Shown here one piece after another: positions 9,271-16,009 of a DNA stretch of 64,000 nucleotides. The notes beneath the pieces were generated by a model, which ran no database searches, was not told where the DNA came from, and saw nothing but the letters and a program-made list of their open reading frames with translations. The DNA comes from Streptomyces griseiscabiei (GTDB lineage Bacteria; Actinomycetota; Actinomycetes; Streptomycetales; Streptomycetaceae): contig NZ_JAGJBZ010000005.1 of the NCBI RefSeq assembly GCF_020010925.1, positions 291,172-355,171 of the forward strand, written 5' to 3'. A program made the translations under genes and the position numbers. Each line of letters begins with the position of its first letter. The first letter of the stretch is position 1.

Positions 9271-9753
9271 TCACTGAAGAGCGTCGGCGTCTGCCAGCTG
9301 CGCGACACGGCGGCCGAGCTCGGTACGGAAAGCCCGGAACCGGGGCCCGTGGAGGCCGGAGCCCCCGTCGTTCGGCTGGACGGCACCGGAGTCGTCGCGG
9401 TACTCCGCCAGCCCGAGCGCGGCGAGCCCGTTCCGCGTGACCCAGTGGACGTTGGGCAGGAACGCCTCGTCCTCATCGACCCGGCTGGTCAGGTCGCGCC
9501 ACTGGGACTCGGTCAGCACCGCGCGGCGTCCGGTCAGGGTGATCCGCCATGCCGTCTTCCCCGTGTAGGCGAGGGCCTCGGAGTCGCTGAGCCGGTACCC
9601 GTCGGAGTCCTCGCGGTAGATGAACCCGGCATCGAGCATGGCCTTCAGCAGGCGGGAGGACACCCGCGGGGGAAGATGCCCGTCCGGGTCGGCGATCGCG
9701 GTCTTGAGGTGCTTGGACTCGGTGGCGGTGGCCTGGCGCGGAGCCTGGGTCAC
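9271..9753 (-). CDS. uncharacterised 160-residue protein, possible winged helix
   Basis: The GTG start at 9753 follows GAAGGAGG. Segments such as PPRVSSRLLKAMLDAGFIYRE and SDSEALAYTGKTAWRITLTGRRAVL read like a winged-helix arrangement (helix, helix, GFIyR.dg.y.LT..Gr). That is typical of small DNA-binding or antirepressor proteins, though no family is recognised. It is cotranscribed with its neighbours 9880-11136 and 8700-9200. A role in regulation is inference only. Confidence 0.65.
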   Translation of the reverse strand: MTQAPRQATATESKHLKTAIADPDGHLPPRVSSRLLKAMLDAGFIYREDSDGYRLSDSEALAYTGKTAWRITLTGRRAVLTESQWRDLTSRVDEDEAFLPNVHWVTRNGLAALGLAEYRDDSGAVQPNDGGSGLHGPRFRAFRTELGRRVAQLADADALQ

Positions 9754-9879
9754 AAGGGCCTCCTTCGAATCGGAGCGGTGGATGGGGTGGTGCGGTCCGC
9801 GACGCGGCAGCGGACGGGGTTGAGGTGAACGTGGCGGGAGGGCGCAACCGGGTTCGCGCGGGAGAACGGCGTCGGCTGG

Positions 9880-11136
9880 TCAGCGGCCGAGCGCCCGGTA
9901 CTGCGCCTCGCGGGTGCGGTGCCGGAAGGCCTGCGTTTCGCACTCCCGCTGTTGCGCCTTGAGCTGCGCCAGCTGCTCGCGGCACCTGGTCAGCTCCCGG
10001 GGGGCCTCACTCTTTGCCGCGGCGAGCTGCAGAGCTGCGGCGTCAGGGCGGTCGAGGTAGCGCAGGGCAAGGGCGCGCAGCACCGCGGAGGCGCGCCGTT
10101 CGGTCGCCCGGGACGCGGACATCCCGGCCCTGATGCCGCTGCTGGCCGAGGCTGGCAGGCGGGCGGGAGCCGAGGTGCTGATGCCGTCGGCGCGTTCGTG
10201 GTCCCACAGGCCGGTGATGCGGACGCCGTGGACGGTTGGCTCGTGCTCCTGCTCGCTCGGGTACGGGCTGGTGGAGCGCAGGTGGCCGTAGGTGACGCGC
10301 ACGCCGGCGGGCAGAGGCAGTGGACGGAACCGGTCGCGGCCGACGGTGAACCGGCCGTGCACATGGGCCCCCGTCGCCTCGTATACGACCGTCCCGGGGA
10401 CCACCTCGTTCACGGCGACCTCGCGGATCGCCAGGACGCCCAGGGGCTGTCCCTTGGCGTCGACGATCGGCACCTTCACCGGCGACGGGTCGGCCGGGCG
10501 GACCGGACGAAGCCGCCTGCGCAGCACGCCGAGCACGGCGTTGAGACGATCACGCACCGCCTTGCGCTGCGCCTGGAGCTCGGTGATCTGGTCCTCGAGC
10601 GCCTGAGCCTCCTTGGCTTCATGGGCGGCGAGGGCCTCGGCCTCGGGACGCACGGCGGCCATGCCCAGGTCCGCACGGTGAGGGAGCGCGGCCCAGTGGC
10701 GTACCAGTGCGCGCACCACTGCTTCGGTGCGGCGCCGAACTCCGAAGCTCAGCTCGCGGTGGGTACGGTTGTCCCGCAGACAGGTCGCGTTCCGGCCGAG
10801 GAAGTATCCCGAGGGCGGACTGTCGGGGTCGATGTGCTCGGTCCAGCCGTGCAGGCGGACGTTGTAGACGACCGGCTCGTCGGGCCGGTGGGTCGAGTAG
10901 AACGACAGATCGTCCTCCCCGGGCTCGGAGTCGTCCCCGAACTGAACCCGTACCGTGCTCGGCAGAACGCTCCGGTCGTGAAGAACCTCGGGGATGACGA
11001 CGAAGCTGCCGCGCACGTGCGGGCCGCGCACCGTGTACCGGACGTGCCCGTGCTCCAGCGTGGTGACGCGCATCGCCAGGGTGCCCATGCCGGGCACATG
11101 GACGTCGTCCCGGCGGGTGATGGGGCGGGTGGTCAC
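9880..11136 (-). CDS. uncharacterised protein with internally duplicated domain
   Basis: This 418-residue protein starts at GTG 11136 after a strong AGGAGGTGA. It contains two diverged copies of one module. The first has GHVRYTVRGPHVRGSFVV at residues 29-46 and the second GTVVYEATGAHVHGRFTV in the second half. Each is followed by a description-like beta region (VRLHGWTEH / VRITGLWDH), an R.RT.AVVRALVRHW / ERRASAVLRALALRY helix, and a coiled-coil-like Gln/Glu/Arg stretch. The neighbouring gene 11689-12288 carries a third copy (NVLYRLHAPHVRG). No known family is recognised. The tandem architecture suggests a repeated binding module. Confidence 0.75.
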   Translation of the reverse strand: MTTRPITRRDDVHVPGMGTLAMRVTTLEHGHVRYTVRGPHVRGSFVVIPEVLHDRSVLPSTVRVQFGDDSEPGEDDLSFYSTHRPDEPVVYNVRLHGWTEHIDPDSPPSGYFLGRNATCLRDNRTHRELSFGVRRRTEAVVRALVRHWAALPHRADLGMAAVRPEAEALAAHEAKEAQALEDQITELQAQRKAVRDRLNAVLGVLRRRLRPVRPADPSPVKVPIVDAKGQPLGVLAIREVAVNEVVPGTVVYEATGAHVHGRFTVGRDRFRPLPLPAGVRVTYGHLRSTSPYPSEQEHEPTVHGVRITGLWDHERADGISTSAPARLPASASSGIRAGMSASRATERRASAVLRALALRYLDRPDAAALQLAAAKSEAPRELTRCREQLAQLKAQQRECETQAFRHRTREAQYRALGR

Positions 11137-11191
11137 GGGTCACCTCCTGGCGGTGGAACGCGGATGGCTGGTGGGCGGGGTGCGTGGCGGG

Positions 11192-11647
11192 TTACGAGAG
11201 GTCGGGGTCGGAGCAGTGGACCGTCCGCGACCGGCCCACGGCGTCGGTGACGGTCCACAGCGACTCCGTGATGCCCAGGTCGACCTGCCGCCCGCGGGCC
11301 TCGTCGGCCGCCTGCTGGGCGTCGTCGACGTCGTCGATCGCGATGTGCCAGGCCGCGTGGAACGTGCGCGGTGCCGTGGAAGGCGCGGGCACGTCGGGGA
11401 TGAACACGAGGGCGCCGAGGTCGATGGCGCTCTCCCACCCGGCCCGCCGCAGCGTCTTGGCGAACGCCGCGTTCTGCTCCTCCTCCAGGTCCCATGTGTC
11501 GGAGCTGAGCGGGTTGTACCGGACGACGAGGTGAGTCGCGCCGAGGTCGGGACGGAAGACGAGAAGTTCGCTCAGTTCGTGTCCGGCCGCGTCGAGCGCG
11601 GCACGGACGGCGGAGACGGCCGGGTCGGCCTGGGCGGTCGTGGGCAT
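11192..11647 (-). CDS. uncharacterised 151-residue protein
   Basis: The likely start is ATG 11647, although no good Shine-Dalgarno sequence precedes it. The protein shows an alternating pattern (LSELLVFRPDLGATHLVVRYNPL, GWESAIDLGALVFIP, FHAAWHIAIDDVDDAQQAADEARGRQ cut here for length) typical of a compact alpha/beta fold. No catalytic motif is seen. It lies between two genes that share the HVRG module and is presumably cotranscribed with them from the promoter near 12470. Confidence 0.65.
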   Translation of the reverse strand: MPTTAQADPAVSAVRAALDAAGHELSELLVFRPDLGATHLVVRYNPLSSDTWDLEEEQNAAFAKTLRRAGWESAIDLGALVFIPDVPAPSTAPRTFHAAWHIAIDDVDDAQQAADEARGRQVDLGITESLWTVTDAVGRSRTVHCSDPDLS

Positions 11648-11688
11648 GGAGAGTCCGTTCTCTGGAGGCGTCGGCTGACGGGGTGGGG

Positions 11689-12288
11689 CTACGCGGCGAG
11701 CAGGGCGTGCAGTTCGGTCACACGGCGCTCGGCGTCGGCCACGGCGGTGACAGCACGCAGCGCAGTCTCGCGACGCGCGCTGAGCTGGGCGGTGTAGGTC
11801 TTCAGGAAGAGCTGCGCGGCCTGCCGGCGGGCAGCGGAGGCCAGTTCGTCGAGGTCCTCGCGCTCGCGCCAGGTCTTGAGGACGGCGTCGAGGACGGCCC
11901 TTGCGTGCCGGTGGGTGCGAGGCGGAAGCCACTCGGGGCGTCCGGTCTTGCCCCGGCGAACGGGCCGGTAGTCCGAATCGCTCTCGGCGATGCGGACCGG
12001 TCCGGTGAGCACGATGTTGTTCACTGACAGCGGCCGTGATTCGTGAAGCGCGAAGGCGGGGGCGAACTTGTCCGGGTTGATGATGAGTTCGCCGGTTCCC
12101 GGGTTGGGCATCGTGGGGTCGTCCGCTGCGGCGGCGGGGGAGAGCATCACGCAGCCGCGCACGTGCGGGGCGTGGAGCCGGTAGAGGACGTTTCCGGAAT
12201 GGACGTCGGCGCGTGCGGCGATGGTGAGCTGACCGTAGGTCCCGAGATCGTGGGTGGTGTGCTCCTCGCGGACTCGTGGATCAGGCAC
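11689..12288 (-). CDS. uncharacterised protein with the HVRG module
   Basis: This 199-residue protein is the first gene of its operon. GTG 12288 follows GGAG with five bases between. It carries one copy of the module found twice in 9880-11136, recognisable by NVLYRLHAPHVRGCVML, then a VNNIVLTGPVRIAE beta segment. A helix with RTHRHARAVLDAVLKTWRER follows, and the end is a coiled-coil-like Gln/Arg/Glu stretch. It looks like a single-module paralogue of the larger neighbour. Function unknown. Confidence 0.7.
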   Translation of the reverse strand: MPDPRVREEHTTHDLGTYGQLTIAARADVHSGNVLYRLHAPHVRGCVMLSPAAAADDPTMPNPGTGELIINPDKFAPAFALHESRPLSVNNIVLTGPVRIAESDSDYRPVRRGKTGRPEWLPPRTHRHARAVLDAVLKTWREREDLDELASAARRQAAQLFLKTYTAQLSARRETALRAVTAVADAERRVTELHALLAA

Positions 12289-12439
12289 GTGGGCTCCTTC
12301 CAGCGCTCGGGTGCCGACTGGCCGGCCCGGGGGGTTGGGCGGGCCAGTCGGAGGAGCCGTCCGGCGGGCTTAGGGGGGCGCCGGACGGCGGGTCGATGTG
12401 TCGCCCTGCTGGGGGCGTACGTAGCGCACCCCCAGCCGG

Positions 12440-12494
12440 GTTGACGCTTATATCTTAACTCGCCAACACGATGTCAGGCAACTTAAAAGGGTCA
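12440..12494 (-). promoter_or_regulatory. shared-family promoter A for operon 12288 to 8700
   Basis: On the minus strand TGACCCTTTTAAG abuts a -35 TTGCCT (12476-12481). A 17-bp spacer follows, then a -10 TTAAGA (12453-12458). A second half, GCGTCAAC, lies at 12440-12447 in inverted orientation. The layout matches twelve other promoters in this window. Confidence 0.75.
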
Positions 12495-12539
12495 ACGGGT
12501 GTTCAGCCTTCTGCGTACGGACCGGGCGCGGACAGCCGG

Positions 12540-13319
12540 TCATGGTCGCGCGGCCGGCGCGGCGGGATAGGCGAAGACCTGGCCCTGGACCAGGACCGTG
12601 CGCGGGACGGGAGTGACCGGCTGGGGCGGTGCCGCCTCCTGCGGGACCGGGACCCCCTCCAGCTCCGGGGCCGTGCTGGGGTTGAGCAGCCCAAGGATGC
12701 GCAGCCCCAACTCGGCGGGCACGCCCGTGATCTGAAGATCCATGCTGGTCGCGTCGTGGCTGAGTTTGACCTCGCCGGCGGCGAGGGCGGGCTGAGTCTC
12801 GATGCCTTCTTCGCCGCCCGACCAGTACGACTTGGACCGGCCCGCAGACCCCCGGTGCGGCATGGCGCTGTGCCCGAGGCTCGGCAGCACCTGCTCCAGG
12901 CGGCGGTTCATCGCGATCCGGGCCTGCTCGTGCTGTGCGGCCTCGGCGGCGGCCTTCAGGGCAGCGTCGATCGTCGCGAGGTACTCAGGCAGCAGGCGGC
13001 GCCTGATCTCGCTGAAGATCCGTGCCGGTGGCTGCTCCATGCCGACCGTGATCGGATCGGCACGCGGACCGGAGTGCCCCGAAGGGTAGGCGCCCTCCAC
13101 TGTCAGGCGCCGGCCCGCCTCGCCCTTGAGGTGCTTGTTCTGGTGACGGAGCCCGACGCCGAGTCCTGAAGGGTGCAGGAGGGTGGCCGAGCAGACGTGG
13201 GACCTCTCCGAGGTGCGGTGGGTCCAGCCGCCGCCCGCGACGCCGTACCCGTTGAAGAGGTCGGCGAGAGCACGCCCGAGGGCGTTGGAGCGGGCGTGGA
13301 CAGATTCCGGGACCGTGAT
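12540..13319 (-). CDS. uncharacterised 259-residue protein with a probable ATC start
   Basis: The first conventional start codon in this frame is GTG 13100, but the frame is open and clearly coding for 73 codons before it (for example FNGYGVAGGGWTHRT and LHPSGLGVGLRHQN). Upstream of those codons, back to a TAA at 13368-13370, there is no ATG, GTG or TTG. There is an ATC at 13317-13319 preceded by GAGGAGG with five bases between. I therefore place initiation at ATC. The C-terminal half has a helical region, then a Pro/Val-rich tail. The family is not recognised. It is the last gene of the operon from promoter B. Confidence 0.7.
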   Translation of the reverse strand: MTVPESVHARSNALGRALADLFNGYGVAGGGWTHRTSERSHVCSATLLHPSGLGVGLRHQNKHLKGEAGRRLTVEGAYPSGHSGPRADPITVGMEQPPARIFSEIRRRLLPEYLATIDAALKAAAEAAQHEQARIAMNRRLEQVLPSLGHSAMPHRGSAGRSKSYWSGGEEGIETQPALAAGEVKLSHDATSMDLQITGVPAELGLRILGLLNPSTAPELEGVPVPQEAAPPQPVTPVPRTVLVQGQVFAYPAAPAARP

Positions 13320-13367
13320 GGATTCCTCCTCGTGATGATGTGGCGGGCGCGGTGCCCGGACGCAGGC

Positions 13368-13928
13368 TTATGGCCTGGGCGTCTCGGGTGTCGTCTGGGC
13401 CGGGATGTGCGGAGCGAGCGCGACCGCGATGTGCAGAGCCTCGACGGCCTTGAATGCGCTCTCGTCGTCCAACTTGAGTGCGACGTCGCCGCGGCCGAAC
13501 GGCGAGCGCTTCGCGGTCCCGCGGTCTTCAGCGTCGAGGGTGAGGATCGCGACCTCCTCGTCGCGGGGCAGAGTGGCGAGAGCGGGCCAGGGGTCCTGCT
13601 CGCAGTCGCAGACGTCGTCGTGGAAGCACTCGTCCTGAAGGTGCGCGCGGATCCGCTCGTAGGCCGCCGGGCTGACGTGGATGTCCAAAGCGGCGCGGTC
13701 GCCCAGGGACTCCGGGACGATCCGGGCCGTGCCGATGCCCGAGGCCATCACGGTGTGCAGGGCGCCGGGGATTCCGTTGTACTGACGCAGGTGCCCCCCG
13801 GCGGCATCGGCCATGGCGGCGAGTGCGACGGTCCGGGCCGCGTCGATTGCGTGGCGGACCCCGTCGAACACGGCCCGAAGGGCCTTGGCCGAGCTGTCGG
13901 GGAGGGTGTGAGAGTCGGGGCAGCTCAC
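13368..13928 (-). CDS. uncharacterised 186-residue protein
   Basis: This gene starts in a four-base overlap with the stop of 13925-14458, so it is translationally coupled. A possible metal or redox site is seen in ECFHDDVCDCEQD. The N-terminal half is helical (KALRAVFDGVRHAIDAARTV) and the C-terminal half contains DEEVAILTLDAEDRG, a beta-rich pattern. I recognise no family. It belongs to the three-gene minus-strand operon that runs from promoter B to 12540. Confidence 0.7.
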   Translation of the reverse strand: MSCPDSHTLPDSSAKALRAVFDGVRHAIDAARTVALAAMADAAGGHLRQYNGIPGALHTVMASGIGTARIVPESLGDRAALDIHVSPAAYERIRAHLQDECFHDDVCDCEQDPWPALATLPRDEEVAILTLDAEDRGTAKRSPFGRGDVALKLDDESAFKAVEALHIAVALAPHIPAQTTPETPRP

Positions 13929-14458
13929 GTCGTGCCCTTTCGCGAACGGGCGGGGCGCCAGCGGGTCTCCGCCAGCACCTGGCGGTCCTGGCGGAAGCGC
14001 TGGACCAGGGGGAAATGAGGACCGTCCTGCAGCAGCATCGGCAGCTCGGCGCCCGCCGGCTCGCCGTCAGCGATCCGGCGGGCGTAGGCGATGGCTTCCT
14101 CGAAGGCCTTCAGATACGAGTGCAGTTCCTCGGATGCCCGGCGTCGCTGCCGCCGCTCCCGGCGGGTCCATGCCTCCTCGGTGCGCTGCTCGTTGCGCTG
14201 GTGGACGCGCTTGAGCAGGAAGTGCCCTCCAATCAGAGACGCAAGGACCCGGCTTCCGGCGACGGCATCGCCGGTGTCGGAGGCGCTCATCGGCAGGACG
14301 TCCGCAGCCGCGTTGTCGACGGCGAAGGCGATCGCCTTCCAGGCGTCGTCCTGCAGAAGGCCCTCGTTGGCCCGGCCGGCCCGGCCGCGAAGAGCGGGGA
14401 GCCTGAGTCGCAGGGTGAATCGGAGCCGGGGCAGGAGGGTTATGGCGGTCGAGCTCAT
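13925..14458 (-). CDS. uncharacterised basic helical protein
   Basis: This 177-residue protein is the first gene behind promoter B. ATG 14458 follows GAAGGGGA. The N-terminus is arginine-rich (LLPRLRFTLRLRLPALRGR), and a long helical, strongly basic central part (RVHQRNEQRTEEAWTRRERR and on) could be a coiled coil or a nucleic-acid-binding helix. There is no recognised domain. The divergent neighbour across the promoter region is an HU-like protein, so the region may serve both. Confidence 0.65.
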   Translation of the reverse strand: MSSTAITLLPRLRFTLRLRLPALRGRAGRANEGLLQDDAWKAIAFAVDNAAADVLPMSASDTGDAVAGSRVLASLIGGHFLLKRVHQRNEQRTEEAWTRRERRQRRRASEELHSYLKAFEEAIAYARRIADGEPAGAELPMLLQDGPHFPLVQRFRQDRQVLAETRWRPARSRKGTT

Positions 14459-14590
14459 GGTCGAAGTCCCCTTCGCGGTGGGAGTGCCGTTGCTGCGCCA
14501 AGGGCAAGCGCCGTACGGAACCGGACAAGTTGGCCCCGGGGGCAGGCGGCTGGGAGTGGGTGCGTGGAGCGGGTCACCGAGACGATCAGG

Positions 14591-14643
14591 TGACGCTAAA
14601 AAATTAATGCATATCTCAAATGTGAGTCAAGTTAATCGGGTCA
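14591..14643 (-). promoter_or_regulatory. shared-family promoter B, possibly bidirectional
   Basis: On the minus strand TGACCCGATTAAC abuts -35 TTGACT (14625-14630), with a 17-bp spacer and -10 TTAATT (14602-14607). Read on the plus strand, the other end is TGACGCTAAAAAATTAATG, which aligns with the upstream box of promoter H. The element is therefore nearly symmetrical and may also drive the HU-like gene at 14743. Confidence 0.7.
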
Positions 14644-14742
14644 TTTTCGAGGGGTCGCGTCGCGCGGCAGGGGTTGTCAGTGGGGCCTGGCAGCATGGAG
14701 GGGCAGCAGCCGCACAGGCAGAACGAACATGGAGAGCCCCAT

Positions 14743-15024
14743 ATGAACCGCAGTGAGCTGGTGGCCGCTCTGTCCGAGCGCGCCGAGGTGACCCGCAAGG
14801 ACGCCGACGCCGTTCTGGCCGCGCTCGCCGAGACCGTCGGCGAGGTCGTCGCCAAGGGCGACGAGAAGGTCGCCATCCCCGGCTTCCTGACCTTCGAGCG
14901 CACCCACCGCGCCGCCCGCGAAGGCCGTAATCCCGCATCGGGTCAGCCGATGACGATCCCCGCCGGCTACAGCGTGAAGGTCTCCGCGGGCTCGAAGCTC
15001 AAGGACGCTGCCAAGGGGCGGTAA
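14743..15024 (+). CDS. HU-family histone-like DNA-binding protein
   Basis: This 93-residue protein is a full-length HU homologue, a dimeric protein that bends and compacts DNA. It has the typical N-terminal helices (MNRSELVAALSERAEVTRKD, DAVLAALAETVGEVVAKGD), then the beta-arm region VAIPGFLTFERTHRAAREGR with NPASGQPMTIPA, the HU signature. It lacks the long Lys/Ala-rich tail of the actinobacterial HupS/HupB type and so resembles the short HupA type. ATG 14743 is preceded by GGAGAG. It is the only plus-strand gene between promoter B and two strong hairpins, so it is monocistronic. As a plasmid-borne nucleoid protein it may affect telomere or copy-number functions nearby. Confidence 0.93.
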   Translation: MNRSELVAALSERAEVTRKDADAVLAALAETVGEVVAKGDEKVAIPGFLTFERTHRAAREGRNPASGQPMTIPAGYSVKVSAGSKLKDAAKGR

Positions 15025-15038
15025 CCCCTATTTCAGCT

Positions 15039-15068
15039 GATCGGCAGGGGTGCGCGACCCCGCCGATC
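15039..15068 (+). terminator. hairpin after the HU-like gene
   Basis: GATCGGC-A-GGGGT pairs with ACCCCGCCGATC, leaving one bulged A and a 5-base loop. It is the first of two tandem hairpins after the HU-like gene. Confidence 0.55.
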
Positions 15069-15080
15069 TGCCCTTGAGCT

Positions 15081-15122
15081 GCCGATGGGGCGGCCCGGAC
15101 GACACCGGGCCGCCCCATCGGC
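15081..15122. terminator. strong 18-bp hairpin terminator
   Basis: GCCGATGGGGCGGCCCGG (15081-15098) pairs perfectly with its complement at 15105-15122 around a 6-base loop. The stem length and position between two plus-strand units indicate efficient termination. The flanks have no T-run. Confidence 0.8.
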
Positions 15123-15150
15123 GTTATGACCGACCGCCGGACGAAGGGAT

Positions 15151-15192
15151 ATGGGAAAACACAGGGATACATGAGAAAACCCTGGTATATTG
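15151..15192 (+). promoter_or_regulatory. tandem 20-bp repeat and -10 of a leaderless promoter
   Basis: Positions 15151-15170 and 15171-15190 are tandem copies that agree at 14 of 20 positions (pattern ATG.GAAAAC...GG.ATA). The -10 TATATT at 15187-15192 overlaps the second copy and lies 6 bases before ATG 15199, so the transcript is probably leaderless. No good -35 is visible at the right distance, consistent with control through the repeats. Confidence 0.6.
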
Positions 15193-15198
15193 TGCGGC

Positions 15199-15972
15199 AT
15201 GAATGAGGCGCTGGATGCGATCGAGAGGCAGATGTCCCGGCTCCGGACCGAGATGCGGACCGCGGCCGAGTCCTCGGATTCCGGTCGCCTCTCTGAGCTC
15301 CACGCGCAGCTGCGGAGTGCGCAAGACGCCTGGTCCGCGCTGCTGGGCACATCCGTCGGCCCCTCGGCCGCCGCTGCAACACGCCCCCTGAAGTCCGTTC
15401 GGGAGCAGGTGCTGCAGACCCTGACCCTGATCGGGGCGCCGGCGAGTCAGAAGACCATTCGGACCGTGCATGACGCCTTCTTCGGGGGCGCGCTCCTGAG
15501 TTCCTCCCGCATGGCAAGTCTCCGGCGGGACGAGGAGCGCAGCTTCCGGAACAGCAAGACCACGCGGACGTACGTATGCCCGGCACTGCTCACCGAGACC
15601 TTCCGTTCCGCCCGCTCCTTGCTCGTCTCCTCCGAGTGGCCGCTGCACCAGCGCCTCATTGCCTCCGGGTCGGGCCAGGTCAACTACCTGACCATGGCGG
15701 TGAATCTGGCCGACGCGGCCGCGGGAGCTGGTGACGAGGCCGGCGAAGATGGCGACGCGATCAACGCGCTGCTGGCCAGCATCGCGCTCGACATCCCTGG
15801 CGTGGCCGGGGGCACGTCGGTCAGCCCGGCACGGATACGAGCTGCGGCCCAGCGAGAGCTTGACCGCCTGCTCCCCGCAGACCAGGAAGCCCGATCCCAG
15901 GCGGCGAAAGCCGGCGCGCAACTCGACCCCACCGAGCAGATGTTCGGCATCGCAGTACCCCAGAACACCTGA
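15199..15972 (+). CDS. uncharacterised 257-residue protein, leaderless
   Basis: ATG 15199 sits directly at the expected transcription start and has no ribosome binding site. The N-terminal 50 residues form a probable coiled coil (NEALDAIERQMSRLRTEMR). Then comes a segment resembling a winged helix (LKSVREQVLQTLTLIGAPAS followed by KTIRTVHDAFFGG, with basic LRRDEERSFRN). The central part is helical, and the C-terminus is Ala/Gln-rich. It lies just upstream of the tap-tpg pair in the same orientation. A replication or partition role is plausible from context but not shown by any motif. Family not recognised. Confidence 0.75.
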   Translation: MNEALDAIERQMSRLRTEMRTAAESSDSGRLSELHAQLRSAQDAWSALLGTSVGPSAAAATRPLKSVREQVLQTLTLIGAPASQKTIRTVHDAFFGGALLSSSRMASLRRDEERSFRNSKTTRTYVCPALLTETFRSARSLLVSSEWPLHQRLIASGSGQVNYLTMAVNLADAAAGAGDEAGEDGDAINALLASIALDIPGVAGGTSVSPARIRAAAQRELDRLLPADQEARSQAAKAGAQLDPTEQMFGIAVPQNT

Positions 15973-16009
15973 CGACCTCTGCAAGATGACCCGAAGGGCA
16001 GGACAGACG

